64,000 nt of DNA, taken from the NCBI GenBank assembly GCA_958496175.1, contig OY292276.1, forward strand, positions 54,263,080 through 54,327,079. The letters run 5' to 3'. Source of the stretch: Sisyra terminalis (Eukaryota > Arthropoda > Insecta > Neuroptera > Sisyridae). A program made the translations under genes and the position numbers. The notes under the pieces are model-generated. The model did no database searches. It was not told where the DNA came from and saw only the letters and a program-made list of their open reading frames with translations. Position 1 is the stretch's first letter; each line of letters starts with the position of its first letter. Positions 60,600-64,000 of this stretch are shown one piece after another.

Positions 60600-63500
60600 G
60601 AAACAATGATTAATAATTTTTTTAACGAAAAATCAGGTTTTAAAACTTTCTAAATTAGCGATACAAGTATAGAGTAAAAATTTAGAAGACTAAAGATTTA
60701 GAAGAGAAAACCAAAAAACTTTCATTTATCCTTTAGTCTAATCTCTGAATATAAAATTATGACTCCTGATGGCCACTTACCATACACAAAAAAGGATCGA
60801 AAGTTGGCGAAGAAGAAAAGAATCCTAAGAATTAAACTAAGTGTTAATCGATATTGTTTACCAATAAGTTAAGTGTTTCAAAAAATTTTTATCTTATCTC
60901 CTTATTTTAAAACTTTTATTCATTTCAAACTTCAAACGCCCACTGTTTTTATTTCGGGGTATCTCCTTCTTGGGACTCCGGATATTGGTGATCTTGGGAA
61001 AGATTCTTATTTTGTCGTAATTTTGGTATTTTTCCCTCCATAATGAGTAGCAAACCAAGAAGTATTACTCCAACTTTTCAATTAGGGTCGAAATAAGCTC
61101 TGAGAAAAAGAAGAACATCTTGACTATTCAACTTTTAGGGTTGGTTTGGAAATAGCGCAAGAGGGTTATTCCATGCTTTCGAGATATTCTGCGATATATT
61201 TTAGATTCCTCATGACGTGATCTAAGTTTTATGAAATCCTCTTCTTATTGTAAATATCTTCGTTTAATTATTTATTCTCCTCAAGATTTTCTTGTTTGTT
61301 TTGATCTACAATATTCTGAGTATATGGTGGTAAACCTATAGTTTGAAGGTATTTAGTATTTTGCATTTTGTGTCCAATAAAGTTTAGAATTCTACTTTTT
61401 ACAACAGACCGGAAAAACATATTTAGTTATAGCCGGATTTTAGACGCTAGTGATAGATTCTTAGACTCTAAAACTTCGTTTATTCGGAAGAACTTATATA
61501 AAGCTTTTAAGATCCGGTTTTTCATCTCTTTGAAATGTATTTAGTTTTCATTTATCGTTAAAACAGGGGTAGACTAAAAGACCGTCAAGCTGGGTAACTA
61601 CCCGGGGCGCCGAATCACAACTAAAGTTTTCTTTTTGTATATTTTGTATATATTGATGTATAACATCCAAATTGTTTGACCAGGGAATATTCTATTTGAA
61701 TAATAATCGTAATTGATGCATACAAGGGCTGGTCAAGGGCATTAATGTTTTAAGACAACCATTTCGAAGGTATCCTGTTTGTGATGTTTGTAATTACAAC
61801 GCAACTTGTTCTTCAAAAAAAGTGTACTTAAATACAATTTTATAGAAAAAAGTTTCAAATAAAATTTGTAGACTATAGATTAAATAATTGACTGGAAAAA
61901 TTAAAAAAAATAATTTTTGATTAGATTTTGAAAAATTCGATTAAGATGGTTCTCCCGTGTATCAAAATGATCTACTTTTTAAGCAATTTTAGGGATTTTT
62001 TGTGAAGTCCAATGCAACGATAGAGCTTTGAACTTTAAACTGTCAAATATTTATATACTTAATGCATAGGTGTAAATTTTTAGTAAAATGTGAGTTATAA
62101 CACTGCAAAGACACCGGTCTCGGAAGAATGGACGCTTACTTCCTTCACGTTTTCGGCTGATTGGTTTATGAAAAATTTAAAAAAAATGGTATTTTGATCT
62201 ATAATCTGCAAATAATAGTTATTGTAAATTATTCTGTTGAAAAAAATTTCGATGATTTTAGTTCATCCTATACGTCTACATGTTTTGAAAGTTTACCTTA
62301 TAAGTTGGAAAGTAGTCGGTCCAACCGATCTTGAGATATGATAGAGAAAATTTTGAAAAACATAGTTTTGAGAAAAATACGTTTAAGGTTCAACTACAAT
62401 TAAAATTATAACCTATTCTTTATCTTTATAACGACTGTATCCTTAAAGACTTCAAATTTAAAAAAAAATCTGTACGTAAAACTTGCAATTTATGCAAAAA
62501 AAATATGATTTTTCGAATCTTCACACGGAAGAACTCCATCAAAGCTTTAAAATGTATTCAATACGGTTGATTTAGTTCATTTTTGGATAATCTTTAAAAA
62601 ATAAATTATCTTCATAAATATATAGTTTTCCCAATCATTGGTACTCATGATATGCACACTAAAAAGCTTTTAATATTCATTTTGTCTTCAAAATTAAAAA
62701 AATCTACTTTATTAAGTATTCTTTCTACAGAAGTAGTTCAAATAACATTTAAATCATCATTTTTTTATCTAGGGTTTAAAATTTTTCTGAAATTAAAAAA
62801 ATAATTGCCAGGGATCATTTATGATTTACAATAGTTGTAAACAAATAGTAGGGCTATTAAAGGAAATAATTCATCAGTGGAACTAGTCACTTTGAAGTCA
62901 ATAGGAAGATATTACAAAATCTCGATAAATTAAAGATTAAGGACCACTAATTAAGAAAAAAATATATTGGTATGGAAAATATATGAGAATACATTGGGAA
63001 GCAAAAAATTGATTTTCTGAGAATTGATCTACAAATAACTTACTACATCTGTTCCGAAGAAAATTATTTTAAACTAATAATTTTCATCGCTAAAATTAGA
63101 ATAAAGCCATAGAAAAATTACCCAACCATAGAAAATCGAATAATTTTTCATTGAGAAATACGAGTCGCCAAGAATCGATAGCCGTTATAGAGCGACGGAA
63201 AATAATCAAGAAAGGGCGTCTTAATCAAATGTTCCGTTAATTTTTTTTCGGCATTATTAACCTGATAAAATCCATTGCCGAAAGCCAAATTAATACTTTT
63301 AGCCCAAGGAAAAATCACAACTATTTATCACCATTCCATTAATCTTTATTTTTCCTATTTTTTTCGCCTTGTTTTTCTTTTTTTTGGTTGAAAGATAAAG
63401 ATAGACATTATTTCTGGTTCACACGCGAGAACCCAACGAAAACACCACCAGAAAAAGCTCACTAAGTGAGCTTTTACACGCTGCTTTCCAGCAAAAATTG

Positions 63501-64000
63501 ATTTTCTCTATCTACTCAAAAAAAAAGAAGAAAAGTGCAACAATGGTAAAACAAAATCGTACGGTGAGGGCTTTGAGCTTTGGTCTAGAAACAAAAGAAT
63601 TGAGATCGTTACTTGTTTTAGTGTTTAGTTTTTGTTTTTTTTTTCGTTAAAAACAAGAAGCGGAAAAGATAACTATGCATTTAAAGAAATATTTAAGATT
63701 ATTGTTTGATAAAATATTTTTCTTTTTCTCTCTCTCATACTTCTCACTATTGAAAGAGTCCAACAAAAAATGGCTGTCCAAATCGGTATATAGGCAAGAT
63801 GCAATTTTTAATTAACTCACTATATTTGGTCAGAGCCAATAAATTCACATTAAAATTTGACCCCAACGATGATGTGAAAGAGTAAAAATTCAAAACCAAC
63901 AAAAAATCTCTTTTTCTCTTCAGTGTATCACAAACTCTACAGACGATAGTCGTGAGAGAATGACAATTTTTATATTATGTATATTTTAATATTAAAGATT
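60600..64000. other. Noncoding, possibly intronic
   Basis: No gene recognised. 62180-62400 resembles a dispersed repeat near 29080-29260 (GAGATAT...TAGTTTnGAGAAAAA). A GC-rich word near 61590-61612 could be a transposon edge. Confidence 0.35.

Overview
The window looks like nuclear DNA of an insect, or another arthropod. It is strongly AT-rich and its genes have very short introns (58-68 bp) with GT-AG ends. It carries trypsin-family genes and many decayed animal transposons: Jockey/R1-type non-LTR elements, mariner, hAT-like elements and long inverted repeats. I cannot name the species.

Layout. 0-7 kb: decayed transposon-like coding pieces, then two paralogous genes (2496-2738 and 6342-6587) for small secreted cysteine-rich peptides of WAP-like pattern. 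A dead non-LTR retrotransposon (about 4763-5845, minus) lies between them. 6.8-12.3 kb: repeats only, namely two copies of a dispersed repeat, a tRNA-like Pol III unit, a TA microsatellite and a 536-bp palindrome. 13-26 kb: three divergent four-exon trypsin-like genes on the plus strand (A 13098-14164, B 19399-20376, C 25155-26126). B and C lie in a 2.4-kb duplicated block. A hAT-like element with an 8-bp target duplication, and a long palindrome split by a Jockey element with a 14-bp target duplication, sit between them. 26-34 kb: gene-poor, with retroelement and mariner remnants, a hAT-like MITE and an orphan heat-shock-type promoter. A fourth, canonical trypsin gene (D, 34775-35738) follows, with the same intron positions.

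From 36 kb to the end there is no convincing coding gene. This stretch holds a tandem about 376-bp repeat whose unit carries a hammerhead-ribozyme-like core (39.9-41.1 kb), a dead Jockey copy (43.7-45.0 kb), and a GC-rich promoter-like island with three CCAAT boxes and a candidate noncoding first exon ending at 48169. It also holds a 5.3-kb element with about 156-bp inverted termini and 10-bp flanking direct repeats, which encloses a 94-bp tandem array of about 20 units. The layout resembles the 5' end and first intron of a large, regulated gene reading to the right, but that is inference.

The protease genes probably encode secreted enzymes. The neighbouring WAP-like peptides could be protease inhibitors or antimicrobial peptides, but the sequence does not settle this. 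The most unusual signals are hammerhead-like ribozyme cores in three repeat families, the inverted-repeat element around the 94-bp array, and the disulfide loss in trypsins A-C.
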